Source: Bifidobacterium felsineum
Lineage (GTDB): Bacteria; Actinomycetota; Actinomycetes; Actinomycetales; Bifidobacteriaceae
DNA: 64,000 bases
NCBI RefSeq assembly: GCF_002802915.1
Contig: NZ_PEBJ01000001.1
Span: 248,001-312,000 of the forward strand
Direction: 5' to 3'
In this document: positions 18,596 to 28,751 of the stretch, in pieces
Position numbering within the stretch: position 1 is the first letter of the stretch
Layout of the letters: each line of letters opens with the position of its first letter
Notes under the pieces: generated by a model
Database searches by the model: none
What the model was told of the DNA's origin: nothing
The model's input: the letters and a program-made list of their open reading frames with translations, nothing else
Position numbers and translations under genes: made by a program

Positions 18596-20029
18596 TCACA
18601 CGGTGACTTCGGTGAGTGTGGGTTGCTCGGTGGAGCCCTTGATCTGCTTGAAGCCGACGAGTGCAATCACCAGTGAGGCGATAGCCAAAGTGGTGACCAC
18701 CATAAAGCCGCCGTGCGAACCCATGCGGTCGATGAACTGGCCGGCGATGGCGGAGCCGGCAGAGGAGCCGATGGAGTTCATCGCGCCCATCCAAGCCATG
18801 CCTTCAGTCAGTCGAGACGGCGGCACCAGATGCAGCATCAGCTGGTTACCGTTGATCCACGTGGGTGCCTGGCATACGCCGATGAACAGATAGATGATCA
18901 TAATCACCCACAGGTGCTTGGCGAACATGAACGTGCCGATGCCGAGGTTTACCACAGCCAAGCAGAAGTAGAAGCGCTTCCACAGCGGAATCGCCCAGTT
19001 CTTCGCGCCATACACCAGCGCGCCCATCAGCGAGCTGATGGAGAAGCATGCGAACACAAAGCCGGTGTACTGCTTCATGTTCGACTCGGTGGCGAACGCG
19101 ATGATCGAAATACCCGCGGCCGACTGGAATGCGCCTAAGCCAAACCAGGTCACACATACGGCGATCAGGCCCGGCCCCCAGATGGAAGCCTTCTTGCCAC
19201 TGCGGGCCTCAGCCACGGCCACATCGATGGCCTTTTGGATTTGAGCCTCATCAGTGACGCCTTCGCGCTCCAAGCGGTGACGGGTCTCCTCGGCGGCGGT
19301 CTCCACCTTCAATGCCTCGGCGCGGGCGGCCTCGCGCTCGCGGTATTCCTTACGGGTGATGCCTTCCGCGCGAGCCAGAGCGGACTGCGACGGCGGCTCG
19401 GTGGTGAGCTCGGTCAGGAACATCAGCGCACCCACCACCACGCATACACCGGTGAACGAGAACGCCAGCAGACCGGAAATCACGGCCAGTGTGGAGGCCA
19501 GCGGATTGCCGACCACCCACATGCACTCGTCCAGCACGCCGCACAGCGAAAGCGCGCGATTCGTGCGCTCATGATCACCTTTCAGAATCTTGGTCCAACG
19601 CGCGCGGCTCATTGCGCCCCACGGCGGAATCGCAGCCAGGAACGGCGTAAGTGCATACAGCACCCATTCAGGTGCACGGTTGGTGATGGAGGTGGTCAGG
19701 GCAATCGCGGCCACGATCCACACGATGATGGTTGGAATCGAAACCTGGCGCTGACCGAACTTATCGGTCAGCTTGCCGAGCAGTGGGGTCGCAACAGCCA
19801 GTGCGATCGCCTGAATGGCCGTCAACATGCCTGCCAGCGAGTAATTGCCGTAGTAATGCTGCACGGAAATCGTGATGGTCATACCCACCATCGGGAACGG
19901 CATACAAGCGAGCACGCCGCCGATTGAATAGCGTGCGGTATGCGGAATGCGCAGCAACTCAGCGTATCCGCCAAAAACCTTGTGGGTTACTTCCTTGATG
20001 GCGGCCGTAACGGTGTTCGTATTGGACAT
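18596..20029 (-). CDS. MFS transporter
   Basis: Major facilitator with 12 predicted membrane segments in two halves, separated by a long charged cytoplasmic loop of about 70 residues rich in Glu, Arg and Ala (about 215-285). The first half has an MFS loop motif GKLTDKFGQRQ. The start used is ATG 20029 (MSNTNTVTAAIKEV) with a GGAAAGGAG site; the open frame extends upstream to 20227 without support. The substrate cannot be deduced. The next gene upstream is divergent. Confidence 0.8.
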   Translation of the reverse strand: MSNTNTVTAAIKEVTHKVFGGYAELLRIPHTARYSIGGVLACMPFPMVGMTITISVQHYYGNYSLAGMLTAIQAIALAVATPLLGKLTDKFGQRQVSIPTIIVWIVAAIALTTSITNRAPEWVLYALTPFLAAIPPWGAMSRARWTKILKGDHERTNRALSLCGVLDECMWVVGNPLASTLAVISGLLAFSFTGVCVVVGALMFLTELTTEPPSQSALARAEGITRKEYREREAARAEALKVETAAEETRHRLEREGVTDEAQIQKAIDVAVAEARSGKKASIWGPGLIAVCVTWFGLGAFQSAAGISIIAFATESNMKQYTGFVFACFSISSLMGALVYGAKNWAIPLWKRFYFCLAVVNLGIGTFMFAKHLWVIMIIYLFIGVCQAPTWINGNQLMLHLVPPSRLTEGMAWMGAMNSIGSSAGSAIAGQFIDRMGSHGGFMVVTTLAIASLVIALVGFKQIKGSTEQPTLTEVTV

Positions 20030-20362
20030 AACAGCACTACGCTCCTTTCCGCTCCCGATTGGATGTCCCTCGCTGCCCGTGGCGTTGGGTGGCGAAGCCC
20101 TCATCGAATGATGTGTTGTCCATGGTCGCGCAAAGTTTGCGTGGATTGAACTGGCTTGCACGAGTGATGGCCGCTGCCTTTGCCGCGCCATTCGTGGACC
20201 GAACCCCAGCCCGCATATTTGCGTCACGCGCTACTCTATGCGGTGACCTCGATTGACACGCGGTAATTTACGATAGTTATTCATCAAGTTCACTTGTGCT
20301 GTGCCGGCTCCTGCTTCACTAAGATTGATTCTGATTTGTGATTGTTCGTAAAGGAGAGCCTG
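20030..20362. promoter_or_regulatory. Divergent intergenic region, MFS / histidine phosphatase
   Basis: About 330 bp without a supported gene. It must hold the promoters of both divergent genes. On the plus strand there is a TTGACA box at 20253-20258 with a TAGTTA-like -10 at 20274 (15-bp spacer, short). I see no clear operator or small gene. Confidence 0.4.
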
Positions 20363-21022
20363 ATGACCGCCACCACCATCCATTTCGTTCGCCATGGCAA
20401 GGTCTACAACCCCGATCATCTGCTCTATGAGCGTCTTCCCGATTTCCATCTGTCCGATGTAGGCCGTCGGATGGCTGAAGCCACGGCGTCCTATCTGGCC
20501 AATAATCCGCAAACCAATACGATTTCCGCTGTGTATTCCTCGCCGCTCGATCGCACGCGCGAGACCGCAGGTGCGATTCTCGAAGCGCTCAATGGTGTGC
20601 GTGAGGCCCGTGGTGAAGCGCCGCTCAAGCTCACCACCGACGAGCGCGTGATCGAAGCCGGCAACGAATTCCGTGGCAAGCGTATAGGCCACGGCGAAGG
20701 CGCACTGTGGAAGAATGGCAACTGGAAGCTGGTGCTGAACCTCTACAAGCCCAGTTGGGGCGAGTCATACCAGCATATCGCTGCCCGCATGGATGCGTTC
20801 GCGCGAGAAAAGGTGGCCCAGCACCCCGGCCAGCAGATCGTGGTGGTCAGCCATGAATCACCGATTTGGTCTTACCGTCACTACTTGGAGACCGGTCACC
20901 CGGAGCATTGGATGTTCCTGCGCAAAACCGCGCTCGCATCTGTGACCTCCGTGACCTATGACAATGAGACGGGCCGTGTGATGTCCATCACGTATGTGGA
21001 TCCGGCTGCGGACGTGAAGTAG
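20363..21022 (+). CDS. Histidine phosphatase family protein (phosphoglycerate mutase-like)
   Basis: The RHG motif is at the N-terminus (HFVRHGKVYNPDHLL) and the second catalytic histidine is in VVVSHESPI near residue 166. These mark the phosphoglycerate-mutase-like phosphatase branch. At 219 residues it is a single domain. A glycolytic mutase role is less likely than a general phosphatase role, because the residues after RHG do not follow the dPGM pattern RHGESxWN. The start at 20363 has AAAGGAGAG 5 nt upstream. The next gene starts 75 bp downstream in the same direction. Confidence 0.8.
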   Translation: MTATTIHFVRHGKVYNPDHLLYERLPDFHLSDVGRRMAEATASYLANNPQTNTISAVYSSPLDRTRETAGAILEALNGVREARGEAPLKLTTDERVIEAGNEFRGKRIGHGEGALWKNGNWKLVLNLYKPSWGESYQHIAARMDAFAREKVAQHPGQQIVVVSHESPIWSYRHYLETGHPEHWMFLRKTALASVTSVTYDNETGRVMSITYVDPAADVK

Positions 21023-21096
21023 CTGCGCACTACAATCAATCACAGAACATGCCGGCCCACTGAAGGGCGAAAGCATTGAAGCAAAGGAGCACTGTA

Positions 21097-22002
21097 ATGA
21101 CCGTTGACCTGAATCGTGATGCTATCGCGCGTGTGGCTGAGTTGCCGGAAGTCACCAAGGCTGCTGAAACGGGTGCCGCGTTGATTGCGCTCTGGCCGCT
21201 GACCGAAGCCATGCACATGGATAACGACGTCAAATACGGAGAGAACCTGCAGGTTCGCGTCACTCGTGCGTTCGCCCGCATTCTGACCGGCGAAGACGTG
21301 ACCGTGCCGGACGCCGAATTCGTCTATGAGGGCGCCGATGTAATTCCAGGCCGCCCACAGGAGATCGTGGATGCGTTGCTCGATGCCAACGACGCGTACG
21401 AGACGATGGGGGAATACGCGCAGTCCGGTGATGCTTCGCTGATTCATGCCGCCGCCGAGGCGCTTGGTGTGCAATGGCCGGAGGCTACCGATGCCGCTGT
21501 CAGACAGACGGTCGCCTCGGTCGAAGCCGAGGTTGACAAGGCGAAGGGCGAGGATGCGGCTGGGCTGAGCGGTTCCGCCGCCGACGTGGCCTCTCGGTTC
21601 GCTCTTGCGCTCGCCGTGTGTGATGCATTGCTGGGCAGCGTCGCTGCAGGCGCTGACCCTAGCGAAAGCGATCGCGAGGTGGCGAAGCAGTCCCTGCCGG
21701 TGCTGTTGTATGTCAATGAACTGCGCGAGCAGTACGCCATTCCGCGTATCTTCCTGACCGATGAGCAGATTGCGGAGCTGATTGATTTGCGTGCCAAAGC
21801 TTCCGATACGTTGACCGCGACCGCACAGTTCGTGGCGCCGTTGGCCGCGGCCGAGTGGAACAAGCATCATGACGATGTGCTCTGGGATCCCGCCGAGGCC
21901 AAGAAGAAGGCCAAGGAGGAAGACGAAAAGCGCAACAAGGAGGCGCTCGCCGCCAAGTTCGCGCACGTCAAGAACGACAACAAGGAAACCGTGGAGCTAT
22001 AG
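21097..22002 (+). CDS. Hypothetical cytosolic protein
   Basis: A 301-residue protein I do not recognise. It is Ala/Glu/Asp-rich and acidic, with no signal peptide or membrane segment, and is predicted to be mostly alpha-helical. The C-terminus is a charged run of Lys/Glu (KKKAKEEDEKRNKEALAA). The start at 21097 (MTVDLNRDAIARVAEL) has AAAGGAG 9 nt upstream; an in-frame codon at 21076 lacks support. It follows the histidine phosphatase gene in the same direction and may share its transcript. Confidence 0.65.
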   Translation: MTVDLNRDAIARVAELPEVTKAAETGAALIALWPLTEAMHMDNDVKYGENLQVRVTRAFARILTGEDVTVPDAEFVYEGADVIPGRPQEIVDALLDANDAYETMGEYAQSGDASLIHAAAEALGVQWPEATDAAVRQTVASVEAEVDKAKGEDAAGLSGSAADVASRFALALAVCDALLGSVAAGADPSESDREVAKQSLPVLLYVNELREQYAIPRIFLTDEQIAELIDLRAKASDTLTATAQFVAPLAAAEWNKHHDDVLWDPAEAKKKAKEEDEKRNKEALAAKFAHVKNDNKETVEL

Positions 22003-22037
22003 CGGCGTTTGTTGCTTTCGCCTCGTCCGGCAAATGA

Positions 22038-22901
22038 TCACGTTCGAGACGCTGCCCGGAACTCCAGGGGAGTTACACCGAATCGCTTCTTGAAGGCCGC
22101 GCAGAAGGCGCTGGTGGAGGAGAAGCCGCATTCGGCGCAGATCTCCTTTAATGTGGCCTCGCCGGTCAGGAGCAGGTATTTCGCCGCATGCATGCGCGCG
22201 TTGACGATGTACGTGTGCGGCGTGTAGCCGGTGACCTGCTTGAAGACGCGAATGTAATAGTATTCGCTCATCAGTGCCATCGCGGCCAGTTGGGCGACCG
22301 GAAGCGGTTCACTCAGATGCGCGGCGATATATGCGAGCGTCTCCTCGATGGCATGCTGGTTATATGGTGTGCCGGCCCGTTCGGCGTCTTCGCCGGCGGT
22401 CAGGCATTCGGTGAGAATCTCGGTGATGGCCAGATTCATGCGCGCTTCGCTCATCTTGCGTTCCTCGGCGAACGTGTCATAGATCATGCGGAATCGGCTG
22501 ATGGCATATGTGGCGCGCTTCAAAGCGATGACATTGCCGAGCTCAGTATGGATGGCCTCAAAATAATCATGTGCAAGTCGCCCGTCGAAATGCATCCACA
22601 GCAGCGTGCAGTCCGTTTCGGCCTGCGCTTGGTAGACGTTCGGATTGTGGCAATCGAGCAACACCAGGTCGCCGGTATGAGCCACCGAACGTTGCCCATT
22701 CACGGTGAAGGTAAACGTGCCGCTGTAGACGGCCATCAGAATGAAACTGTCGAACGAACTGCGGTTGAGCCAATAGCCTTTGAGATAGCGATACAGGCCG
22801 ATGCGCGTGGGGTAGAGGAACATGCGCAGGGCATTGCGGCTGGGCACGTACACGAAATAATGCGAAACCGCCGTGTCAACATGATGCTCAACCGGTGTCA
22901 T
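22038..22901 (-). CDS. AraC family transcriptional regulator
   Basis: N-terminal cupin-like sensor (about residues 15-160, with YSGTFTFTVNGQRSVAHTGD) and two C-terminal helix-turn-helix motifs (about 185-280), including YIRVFKQVTGYTPHTYIVNA and CGFSSTSAFCAAFKKRFGVT. 287 residues is normal. The ATG at 22901 is preceded by GAGGTAAC. It is divergent from the kinase-uridylyltransferase genes and is the obvious candidate for their sugar-responsive regulator. Confidence 0.9.
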   Translation of the reverse strand: MTPVEHHVDTAVSHYFVYVPSRNALRMFLYPTRIGLYRYLKGYWLNRSSFDSFILMAVYSGTFTFTVNGQRSVAHTGDLVLLDCHNPNVYQAQAETDCTLLWMHFDGRLAHDYFEAIHTELGNVIALKRATYAISRFRMIYDTFAEERKMSEARMNLAITEILTECLTAGEDAERAGTPYNQHAIEETLAYIAAHLSEPLPVAQLAAMALMSEYYYIRVFKQVTGYTPHTYIVNARMHAAKYLLLTGEATLKEICAECGFSSTSAFCAAFKKRFGVTPLEFRAASRT

Positions 22902-24213
<1,312 letters not shown>

Positions 24214-24214
<1 letters not shown>

Positions 24215-25815
24215 TGACCGCCGCAAACCTCGACAAGGTGTATGACTCCATCGACGCATTGGTTGCATTCGCCGAACGCAATCTGGGCTTGGACGAGCGC
24301 GACGCCGACTGGACGCGCAACAACATCTTCGCCCTGTTCGGCCTTGACTCCTACCGTGCGCCTGCCGCCTCGGCGTTCTCTGGTGGAGACTTGCCGTTGA
24401 GTGAGGGGGCCGCTCCTCTCTCGGTCCCCTCTGACGAGGGGGCTGGCAGCGAAGCTGACTGGGGGAGAGACAGCGATACTGATGAATCCGCCTTCGCCTA
24501 CCCGGACGCCCTGATAGCCGGCTTCCGCGCCGCAGCCACAGAAGCCGGTCTGTTCGAGCCCGAAGAAGGCCCGGTTTACGCGGACATCATCATGGGTCTG
24601 CTCTCTGGAACACCGTCCTCCATCGAAGACAGCTTCGAGGAAGAGGAAGGCACGGACAGCGGCATGGAAGCCATGCACTGGTTTTACCGCTACTGCGTGG
24701 CCAATAACTACGTAAAGAAGGCGGTGCTTGACAAGAACCCGCGCTTCGACTCCCATGGTCTGGTGGTCACCATCAACCTGGCCAAGCCGGAGTTCAAGAA
24801 CATGAAGAAGGCCGCTGCTGGCAATGCGGTGGCCGGTGGCTACCCGAAGTGCACAATCTGCCATGAGAATGAAGGCTTCGCCGGTCGCAACAAGCGCACA
24901 TTGCGCACGATTCCGGTGACGCTCGGTGGCGAGCCCTGGTTCTGGCAGTTCTCCCCATACGGCTACTTCCACCAGCATGGCATCTGCGTGAACATGGAGC
25001 ACACGCCGATGCACGTCGACCGTGACACGTTCGGCCATCTGCTCGACTTCGTGGACCGCTTCCCGGGTTACTTCCTCGGCTGCAACGCGGCACTGCCGCG
25101 TATCGGCGGCTCGGTGCTCGCCCATGATCACTATCAGGGCGGCGGCGAACTGCTGCCGATGCACAAGGCGGCTGCTTGGGCTACGTTCGAGGTGCCAGGC
25201 TACCCGGATGCCACAGTCGAGATTCTGGATTGGCCCGGTACTGCAGTGCGTGTGGTCTCCAAGAATCGCGACTCGATTATCGAGGCCAGCGACAAGATCC
25301 GCTTGGCTTGGCAGCAGTATGACGATGCGGCCGCGAACATCGCCAGCCATGACGCCGACGGCAACCGCCAATCCGCGGTCTCGCCGAGCGCCATCATCAC
25401 CGAGCGCGGCTACGAGATGAGCCTCATCTTCCGCAACAATGCGATCAGCGAGGAGTATCCGGAGGGCATCTTCCACGCGCACCCCGAATTCTGGCCGATC
25501 AAGCAGGAACCGGTTGGTCTGATTGAGGCGCAGGGCCTGTTCATTCTACCCGGCCGCTTGGTTGATCAGCTTGGTCGGATCGAAGACGCGCTCGCAGCCG
25601 GTGAACCGTTGCCGGAATCGGTGAGCGAGTTCTCGCTGGAATGGGATGAGCTGACCGCCGCTCTGAACGGCAACCGCGACCGCGATGCCATCCATGCTGC
25701 TGTACAGGACGAGCTCGGCAGCGTATGCGAGCGAATCCTTGGCAACACCGCCGTGTTCAAGACCAAGGAACAGACGCGCACGTTCCTTGCCGATCTTGGC
25801 TTCATCGAAGCCTGA
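24214..25815 (+). CDS. UTP/UDP-hexose-1-phosphate uridylyltransferase, GalT type 2 (LnpC-like)
   Basis: Transfers UMP to a hexose 1-phosphate, the next step after the kinase. The catalytic HxHxQ-type motif is H304-D-H306-Y-Q308-GG, and FHQHGICVNMEHTPMHV and the CTICHENEGF segment are typical of the GalT_2 class. It is translationally coupled to the kinase (ATGA overlap at 24212). Residues 70-88 are encoded by a copy of the dispersed double-hairpin repeat, inserted in frame in a linker between the N-terminal helices and the core; the surrounding Ser/Gly/Asp-rich stretch 60-92 looks unlike the rest of the protein. Activity should survive because the insert is far from the motifs. 533 residues. 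Confidence 0.86.
24423..24470 (+). repeat. Double-hairpin repeat inside the uridylyltransferase gene
   Basis: Hairpin 1 is CCCCTC-TGAC-GAGGGG and hairpin 2 is GGCAGC-GAA-GCTGAC, followed by the TGGGGGAGAGA tail. It is read in frame as VPSDEGAGSEADWGRD. Intergenic copies of the same element lie at 42229, 42309 and 45188. Confidence 0.88.
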
Positions 25816-25825
25816 ATCAGAACCT

Positions 25826-25871
25826 CATAAGCCCGGTTCCTCGTTCCTTCCTCGGGGGAGCCGGGCTTATG
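25826..25871. terminator. Hairpin after the uridylyltransferase gene
   Basis: Perfect 11-bp stem CATAAGCCCGG / CCGGGCTTATG with a long loop, in the 102-bp gap before the mutarotase gene. No T run follows, so it may only partly reduce read-through. Confidence 0.5.
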
Positions 25872-25917
25872 ATATTGGGACTTTCCTATTGAAATCGTTG
25901 TTTGCATAGGAGGCAAT

Positions 25918-26799
25918 ATGAGCAGTGGGTTCGCTCTTCGCAATCTCAATAACAGCCGCGGCAGCGCTGCCGTGAGCGACTATGGCGCACACGTACTGCG
26001 TTGGCGTCCGGCTGACCAGAATGAAGACGTGGTATGGAGCCCTTCTTCGGTGATTTTGGCTGATAACAAGGCGATTGTCGGCGGTGTGCCAATTGTGTTC
26101 CCGTGGTTCGGCCCGGGATTCGCTGACGGCCATGGACTCGGCAAAAAGCCGAATCATGGTTTTGGCCGCATTCGCACTTGGCAGTTGGACGCTGAGTCCT
26201 TCAGCCATGAGTATGCGCATTACACGCTTGATTCCGCTGATCTTGAGCCCGGCGACGTGCCGTGGCTTGAGCCGGCCGAAGCAAACGAAAGCGCTCCGAC
26301 TCCGCAATTCCATGCAGATTTCGAAGTACATGCCACCGATACGCTAACCATGACGCTGACCGTGGCCAACACGGGCACAGTGCCGTTCTCCTATGAGGCG
26401 GCGCTGCACACGTACTTCCATGTGAGCGATGTGTCTAACGTGCGTCTTGCTGGTTTGGGCGGTGCACACTACGCCGATGCCACCGATGGATTCAAGCCAT
26501 GCGTGCAGTCCGACCCGGAGGTGACCTTCAATGGCACAGTGGATCGTGTCTATGAGTCCGATAGCACTCTCGAGCTGCATGACGCCGGATTACAGCGCAC
26601 GATTCGCATCGCCAAGTCCGGTTCCCCGCAAACCGTGGTCTGGAATCCTGGCAAGCCGTACGGCACGTTTGTCAATGACGAGACTGCCGGCGAATGGCGT
26701 GGATTCATCTGCGCCGAAGCCGCCTCCTGCCGTGAACACGCGGTGGCACTGGCCCCTGGCGAATCCCATGCGCTTTCCCAGAGCTTGAGCGTGGCATAA
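25918..26799 (+). CDS. D-hexose-6-phosphate mutarotase / aldose 1-epimerase (YeaD type)
   Basis: Galactose-mutarotase-like beta-sandwich protein. GGVPIVFPWFGPGF followed by NHGFGR (catalytic-type His near residue 78) is the YeaD signature, and a second histidine lies in ALHTYFHVSD. It interconverts alpha and beta anomers, which would feed the alpha-anomer to the kinase or its product to metabolism. A strong AGGAGG site lies just before the ATG at 25918. It probably belongs with the two genes upstream despite the hairpin between them. 293 residues. Confidence 0.83.
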   Translation: MSSGFALRNLNNSRGSAAVSDYGAHVLRWRPADQNEDVVWSPSSVILADNKAIVGGVPIVFPWFGPGFADGHGLGKKPNHGFGRIRTWQLDAESFSHEYAHYTLDSADLEPGDVPWLEPAEANESAPTPQFHADFEVHATDTLTMTLTVANTGTVPFSYEAALHTYFHVSDVSNVRLAGLGGAHYADATDGFKPCVQSDPEVTFNGTVDRVYESDSTLELHDAGLQRTIRIAKSGSPQTVVWNPGKPYGTFVNDETAGEWRGFICAEAASCREHAVALAPGESHALSQSLSVA

Positions 26800-26819
26800 C
26801 GATTTGCTGCATTGCCTAT

Positions 26820-26857
26820 AGCAATCCCCGCCCGATGGTTGTCGAGCGGGGATTGCT
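26820..26857. terminator. Bidirectional terminator after the mutarotase gene
   Basis: Stem AGCAATCCCCGC / GCGGGGATTGCT, 12 bp and perfect, with a 14-nt loop. It separates convergent genes. Confidence 0.7.
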
Positions 26858-26890
26858 TATGTTATGGATTGCGGCTGCGATATTACCGCA

Positions 26891-28210
26891 TCACTGACCT
26901 TGCCAAGGCTTCTGCGCGTTGGCGTCATCACCAGTGCTGGTAGATGAACCAGCTGATCCGGCAGGGGTTGAAGGAGCGCCATAAGTTGGGGTTTCCGGAG
27001 TGGATGGAGCTGCCTGCCCATAAGTCGGTGTTCCATAGGCTGGTGCCGGAGGAGCCGGGGCGTAAGTCTGCGGCTGTGGAACCGGAGTGCCATATTCAGG
27101 AGCCGACGCCTCAGGAGCGGGCACTGTGCCATTGAATCCCGGTGCTGGAGGCTGGGTGTTTGGGGCCGTCGGCGCGCCATACTGCGGGCCGTAGGGGTTG
27201 CCGTATGGGGCCTCCGGAGTGGCGGTCGGAGCTGCAGTGTAACCGGTCGGTGCGGGGTTCTTATCGAAGCGTGCGCCTTCAGGCTTGCTGTCCTGAGCCA
27301 TGAACACGATGTACACAATGGCGGTAGCCAGAATAAGTATTAGGCCGACAACAATCAGGCCGATACCGCCGGCTGCGACGGCACCATAACCCTTGCTGTA
27401 CGTGTCGCCGTAAGACATGCCTCCGATGCCACCGAAGATCGCGCCTGCGCCGCCGGCAATCATCAGAATGACGCCGACTACCAATGCGCCGTAATAGACG
27501 GCAACCCACCAGCCGGGACGGTTGGTGTCGTGCAGGCGGCGGACCGCGAGGGCGATGCTGGGCACGATGATGGCGAGAGACCACAAATCACCAAGGAATG
27601 CGAGCTTGTCATCTGTAATGTTGGCGAGAACGCCGAGTACGAAAGTGACGCCGCATTGTGCCAACGTCCACCACCAGAATTCGCTGCGGGAGGCACGGCC
27701 GGAGAACACGGCGTACTTCTTCCAGAAGCGCAGGAAGGCTTCCGGGAATGGGCAGCCATAGTATGGCTGATCCAGCGGAACCGTAGCCGCGCTCGGGGCT
27801 CCGGAGGCCGGAGTCGAGGTGGAGTAGACGGGTGCGGACTGCGGAGCGCCATACGGATTGGTGTTGTACTGGTTGCCGTAAGCGTTGTCGCCGTACTGGC
27901 TCGAGTAGGTGGGTTGAGCGTACTGCTGGCCATACTGCGGTTCGGTCGGCTGGGTCGGCTGACCATAGGCAGGGGTTTGCTGCGGCTGGGTGAAAGGGTT
28001 CTCGGAAGTGTACTGCTGCGCGGGCTGCTCGTATTGCGGCTGCTGCGCATCTGGCTGGCCATATTGCGGTTGGGCGTATTGCGGCTGACCGTACTGAGGC
28101 TGATCATACTGCGGCTGGGCGCCGTACTGTGGCTGCTGCGGTTGCGGGACTGGGACGTTATTGGGCGCTGGCACCTGTGGCAGCGGCGCGTTATTGTTGG
28201 GATCGGTCAT
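26891..28210 (-). CDS. DUF805 membrane protein with proline/glutamine/tyrosine-rich ends
   Basis: The middle (about residues 155-325) is a DUF805 domain with four hydrophobic segments and the family pattern FWKKYAVFSGRASRSEFWWW and RRLHDTNRPGWW. The N-terminal 150 residues repeat PQYGQPQYAQ-type units, and the C-terminal 110 residues repeat APxYGTP-type units, both predicted disordered and cytoplasmic. The function of DUF805 proteins is unknown. The ATG at 28210 (MTDPNNNAPLPQ) has AAAGGGGAA upstream; the frame is open further but unsupported. The PQY repeats could vary in number between strains. Confidence 0.82.
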   Translation of the reverse strand: MTDPNNNAPLPQVPAPNNVPVPQPQQPQYGAQPQYDQPQYGQPQYAQPQYGQPDAQQPQYEQPAQQYTSENPFTQPQQTPAYGQPTQPTEPQYGQQYAQPTYSSQYGDNAYGNQYNTNPYGAPQSAPVYSTSTPASGAPSAATVPLDQPYYGCPFPEAFLRFWKKYAVFSGRASRSEFWWWTLAQCGVTFVLGVLANITDDKLAFLGDLWSLAIIVPSIALAVRRLHDTNRPGWWVAVYYGALVVGVILMIAGGAGAIFGGIGGMSYGDTYSKGYGAVAAGGIGLIVVGLILILATAIVYIVFMAQDSKPEGARFDKNPAPTGYTAAPTATPEAPYGNPYGPQYGAPTAPNTQPPAPGFNGTVPAPEASAPEYGTPVPQPQTYAPAPPAPAYGTPTYGQAAPSTPETPTYGAPSTPAGSAGSSTSTGDDANAQKPWQGQ

Positions 28211-28486
28211 TGATTCCCCTTTCATCAAAGACGATATCGTCAATGTCCATTCTTCCAGCTTTTCTGCGAAAACCAAGCAAATCAGCGGAACATTGTCTGA
28301 ATTCTGCGTGCCTCTTTCCCGAGATTGCGCTGCAAAGGAGAAAACGCAGGATTGTTATGAAATCGATATCAAGCCAAGATGTGCGCTTTTGTGTGATTTG
28401 TTATCGTTAAACAAGACTTGCACACGACTTCGGCGACGAAGGCGGGAAGCAATGGAAGCTTCCGGTGCGAACATAAGGGGATAACG

Positions 28487-28600
28487 ATGAACAACGACTA
28501 CATGAGCATGAGCGTGAACAACGCATCCACCGACTTCCATGAGATTCGGGAAGACGATTCACAGGATTGGGCCGAACTCTTCAGCGGCCTCGCCTGCTAG
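28487..28600 (+). CDS. Small 37-residue peptide ending in cysteine
   Basis: Reads MNNDYMSMSVNNASTDFHEI and ends ...WAELFSGLAC. It has a good ribosome site (AAGGGGATAACG) in front of the ATG. It is acidic, with no hydrophobic segment, and its only cysteine is the last residue. It lies in the 540-bp gap between the DUF805 gene and gltX, with a long inverted repeat just after the stop. I do not recognise it. A second small peptide at 32458 has the same organisation and a similar Gly-(Leu/Ile)-x-Cys end. Confidence 0.5.
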   Translation: MNNDYMSMSVNNASTDFHEIREDDSQDWAELFSGLAC

Positions 28601-28615
28601 TTTGCCCTGCCCATG

Positions 28616-28685
28616 CACTTTTCCGCGAATAGTACGCAAACTGTCCACTATTTAGCTCTTGGACGTACTATTCGCACGAAAAGTG
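28616..28685. repeat. Long inverted repeat upstream of gltX
   Basis: Arms 28616-28636 (CACTTTTCCGCGAATAGTAC...) and 28664-28685 pair over 21 bp with one bulge; inside, GTCCA (28643) can pair with TGGAC. The element directly follows the small peptide gene and lies 67 bp before the gltX start. It may end the peptide transcript. Confidence 0.75.
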
Positions 28686-28751
28686 AGTTCGGGGTTGGAT
28701 GCATTGCAGCAGGGCCATGCGCGTCCGGCGCGCGCGGCACAATAGGGGATT

